From Capitulum mitella (lineage: Eukaryota; Arthropoda; Thecostraca; Pollicipedomorpha; Pollicipedidae), in NCBI GenBank assembly GCA_030062745.1, contig CP099848.1, positions 11,739,501-11,803,500 on the forward strand: a stretch of DNA of 64,000 bases, in the 5' to 3' direction. The position numbers and the translations under genes are program-made. Within the stretch, counting starts at the first letter, position 1; each line of letters starts with the position of its first letter. This document shows positions 61,385 through 64,000 of this stretch, in pieces. The notes below the pieces were generated by a model, which saw only the letters and a list, made by a program, of their open reading frames with translations, did not search any database and was not told where the DNA came from.

Positions 61385-61500
61385 GAGGCCGCGGGCCCCC
61401 AGCTTTTTTGAAATTTAGCATTGACACTGTGAGCTCTGACTGGAAAGGACTGACCCAAAAAGCTTATTTACCCCTCCCCCAACGGTGAGGTTCCCGCCCT
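61385..61500 (+). mobile_element. MITE-like repeat of the AACATTGACCCTATGG family, copy
   Basis: GGGCCCCCAGCTTTTTTGAA, AATTTAGCATTGACACTG, GAAAGGACTGACCC and CCCCTCCCCCAACGGTGAGG follow the order seen at 17095. Confidence 0.55.
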
Positions 61501-61836
61501 GGAGCGTCCAAGATGCATCACGTGATGTCCTTGTAGTTTCGGGTAAAGCACATGGGCAGGCAGGCAGGGCATAACCAAAGTAGCCGTCATGACTGTCATG
61601 CTATATCTTATTGCCGTTGGCCCATATATGTCTAGAACCTTTATCGTACTTCTTGCGCACCAACACCTATTTCAAAGTCCATGATGATCCTATAGGCATG
61701 ACTGGACAATTCCGGAAACTATGGGGAGGGGCACTGGGATTTCAGACCGATGAATTTTTTCCGGCCACTGGCATGGCATGCAGGCACGTAGCCACGATTT
61801 TCCTCGTGGGGGGGCATGTCAAATTTCGTCATTTTA

Positions 61837-61893
61837 GGTTGGTTGGTTATTGGGGCTTAGGGGCGCACCGACTGCAGGGTCATTCGGCGCCCA
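61837..61893 (-). mobile_element. Mini-retroposon, 57 bp: hairpin plus AACC tail, copy 2
   Basis: On the minus strand it starts TGGGCGCCGAATGACC and ends AATAACCAACCAACC, matching copy 1 at 55436-55497 throughout apart from tail length. A perfect 11-bp duplication TCGTCATTTTA flanks it (61826-61836 and 61894-61904). It is nested inside MITE copy C. Confidence 0.87.
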
Positions 61894-61995
61894 TCGTCAT
61901 TTTACCACTGGCATATGACAAAATTTAAAGGAAAAACTAGCAAGTTGTTGCAAATGGTCTCATACTTAATCCGCCGGGATACATATAACGTTTGC

Positions 61996-61998
<3 letters not shown>

Positions 61999-62062
<64 letters not shown>
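61999..62062. repeat. (TA)n microsatellite inside MITE copy C
   Basis: A TA tract of about 64 bp at the place where copies A and B have only short ATATATATG or ACACACGC words. Confidence 0.95.
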
Positions 62063-62069
<7 letters not shown>

Positions 62070-62280
62070 GTATGATCACTATTCCGTACTCGTGCGAAAT
62101 CGCTTTATATCTAGCGTAGACTGCTTGGCTCAGAGGGGCGCGGACCCCCACGCCCTCCTTGCGTACGTCCCTGATGGTGCGCCATAATCATAATCTGCGT
62201 AAATGAACAGACCTTGGTACCATTTAAGTCCCATGTTTACAAAGGGAAGTGACATGGGCAAATGAATTGGCCCTGTAAGG

Positions 62281-62443
62281 TAGGGACGTAGTCAGGATCC
62301 CACCGGAGTGACTAATACAAAACCTAGCTCCCTTGAAAACTGAAATCTCGTCGGATTTCTGCCACTCTGTTTTCGAATACGGGGATTTTTTGTTTTCGTT
62401 TTTCGTGCGCAAAGAAAAGTTAAATTTTTCACCCACGCCCCTA
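62281..62443. mobile_element. Possible hAT-like MITE, 163 bp
   Basis: Left end TAGGGACGTAGTCAGG. The right end read inward is TAGGGGCGTGGGTGAA. Flanks CTGTAAGG and CCGTAGGA share 5 of 8 bases. It resembles the CAGGCACGTA family at the left end only, and lies 15 bp from the next element. Confidence 0.4.
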
Positions 62444-62462
62444 CCGTAGGATGAAGGTTTAA

Positions 62463-63676
62463 CCCTATTCCCGGAGGGCTAGACGGTATGGTCGATTCCC
62501 GGGCAGGGGGGCGGATCCGGCCCCCCCCCCTGAGATCTCGAGAACTACTCGTCCGATTTCATCGCAACAAACGGAAATCGATTTGCCGTGATGTGAACTA
62601 CACTTTTATAAAAAGAAATTTTCAAAATTTCGAAATTTGTGGATACAGGGGGGCCAAAATGTCAAAATCAGGGGTACTTTTGGACTTCTTATAACTCCGT
62701 TGTTTATTGACCGATTTCAATGAAACTGGCATGAATCGAGAGATTATGGATAGGGCTTTTACCAGAGGTCCACAAATCTGAAATTTTGAGAAAATTCATG
62801 GGCGTTCACAGGGTTTCAAAAATAGAAGGATTAGTTTTCTAACAAATGAATGAACAAAAAAGGTAAAAACACTTTTTTGGCTTCTGCTAGTCATGCTGTG
62901 CTAAAGAAGTAAAAATCGCATTACAATGTTTCTATAATGTTAGCATGGGCGGTGCCAGGGACATGAAAAAGGGGGAGCTGTTAAGGTCACACGTTCTTTA
63001 GATCAACTTGTGACCTTTCAACTTAAATGACCTCCAGTGACCTTGGGGTCACTTGGAATGATCTCGTGTGCATTTAATATTATCTTTAAACCTTTTCAGT
63101 CATCTGAATTTACTCTATTTCAAAAATTTTGTTTTATGGCTATTGCGATATAGGTTACGCGCACTGACATTTTAGGTCATAGTTCCGTGACCCGACCTGA
63201 TATCAAGCTGAAACTCAGTACACAAGCAGAGGGCACCTTTCTACGTCATATATATTCCGGGTTTGGCATTTGAAAAAAGCGGCGCCGAAATTATTGCAAA
63301 AAAACAAATTTTGACTTTTAACCTTGACCTGACCTTGTAAAGCGACTACAAATAAACAAAATTTTGTGAGCACATTGCCCAACTATTTAGCTATACATCC
63401 ATATAAAGTTTTAAGTTCTATCTTAAAAACTCTGTTTTTGGCAGACATTTTTTTTTACCCTCAATATGGCCAAAAATGGCCGGAGGTGCCTCACAAAAAC
63501 GTTGCCTGGCTCCGCTCCTGAGCAACGTAGAATTTTGAAATTTTGTTACAGCGCGTAGAAAGAATAACTAGGAAAAGTGACCACGTTTCGTGAAGCTGCG
63601 TTAAATAGCCTGGAATTGGCAAGCAAAAAACCCGAGGCGGGGCGGATTCCGCCCCCCCCCCCTGCCGGGAATAGGG
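62463..63676 (-). mobile_element. piggyBac-like MITE, 1214 bp, copy 2 (inverted)
   Basis: Ends CCCTATTCCCGG and CCGGGAATAGGG are flanked by TTAA (62459-62462) on the left and TTAG (63677-63680) on the right, a one-base change of the duplication. The orientation is opposite to copy 1, so the two could pair as 1.2-kb arms around a 5-kb spacer. It includes the same nested hAT-like unit. Confidence 0.88.
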
Positions 63677-63680
63677 TTAG

Positions 63681-64000
63681 TGGGCGCAAGAAACTTCAAA
63701 AGGCTCTTGACTTGAAACTTGAAACTTGAAACCCCTCAGACCGGAAGGCTTTCCCCACTAGACATGCAATGGTGGACCTAAAAAAGGAAGCACTGAAAGA
63801 ATTAGAATTTCAGCACATGTCTGTTCTACTTTGAACAGATACATAACACTAAATGTCGACAGATACTCCAAACGAAGTAAAGCAACTACAGACACCGACA
63901 GGTATTCCAAACGAAGTAAAACGATGGGTTGTGGTTTGTCCGGCCAGGCTCATGGCCCCAAAAAAATTACATCACGTTGAGGTTGGAAAACAATGTCATT
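63681..64000. other. Unique DNA, no gene; short tandem words
   Basis: CTTGAAACTTGAAACTTGAAAC at about 63712-63731 is a 7-bp tandem. CGACAGATACTCCAAACGAA and CGACAGGTATTCCAAACGAA (63857 and 63896) form a direct repeat at about 39-bp spacing that continues AGTAAAACGA-like. Confidence 0.5.

Larger units (their letters stand above)
61781..62173 (-). mobile_element. hAT-like MITE of the CAGGCACGTA family, copy C (inverted)
   Basis: Left end CAGGCACGTAGCCACG. The right end read inward is CAGGGACGTACGCAAG. The interior on the minus strand keeps GAGCCAAGCAGTCTACG, AAGCGATTTCGCA and GCAAACGTTATATG. The copy is enlarged by a TA array (61999-62062) and a 57-bp retroposon (61837-61893). The flanking ATGGCATG and ATGGTGCG share 5 of 8 bases. 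Confidence 0.82.

Overview
The window is eukaryotic nuclear DNA, most likely from an arthropod, and a crustacean such as a barnacle would fit. The evidence is a Tc1 transposase split by a spliceosomal intron, several families of non-autonomous DNA transposons with 4-bp or 8-bp target duplications, a decayed gene of a multicopy family I remember from arthropod and cnidarian genomes, long microsatellites, and strong alternation of GC-rich and AT-rich blocks. The species call is inference. I found no convincing host protein-coding gene, rRNA, tRNA or CRISPR array. The window reads as intergenic or deep intronic DNA.

Layout. 1-10.5 kb: GC-rich and AT-rich unique DNA with minisatellites of 33, 10, 43, 32 and 39 bp and one 154-bp hAT-like MITE. 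10.5-13.4 kb: a complete Tc1/mariner element (10549-12283, 30-bp perfect inverted repeats, TA duplication, intact 343-aa DD34E transposase in two exons) inside a TA/TG microsatellite whose TG part runs uninterrupted for 1111 bp. 13.4-50 kb: GC-rich blocks with short TAAT/ATTA-rich islands that look like candidate regulatory elements, AT-rich stretches with no visible feature, more minisatellites (30-31, 36, 39, about 43 bp) and two copies of a CAGGCACGTA-type MITE family or its relatives. 50-64 kb: a transposon graveyard. It holds a second 154-bp hAT-like MITE, a decayed 2-kb multicopy gene carrying two tiny insertions with target duplications, two inverted copies of a 1.2-kb TTAA-flanked piggyBac-like MITE that itself contains a hAT-like unit, and further MITEs with a nested mini-retroposon.

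Only the Tc1 element looks able to express a protein. The most unusual observation is a 57-62-bp retroposon-like unit (a hairpin plus an AACC-repeat tail). It is present twice with the same 5' end and with different 11- and 12-bp target duplications. Other points of interest are the intron in the Tc1 gene, a 40-bp palindrome-like insertion at 54702-54741, nuclear-receptor-like half-sites carried by the 1.2-kb MITE family, and the frame-independent 32-bp minisatellite.
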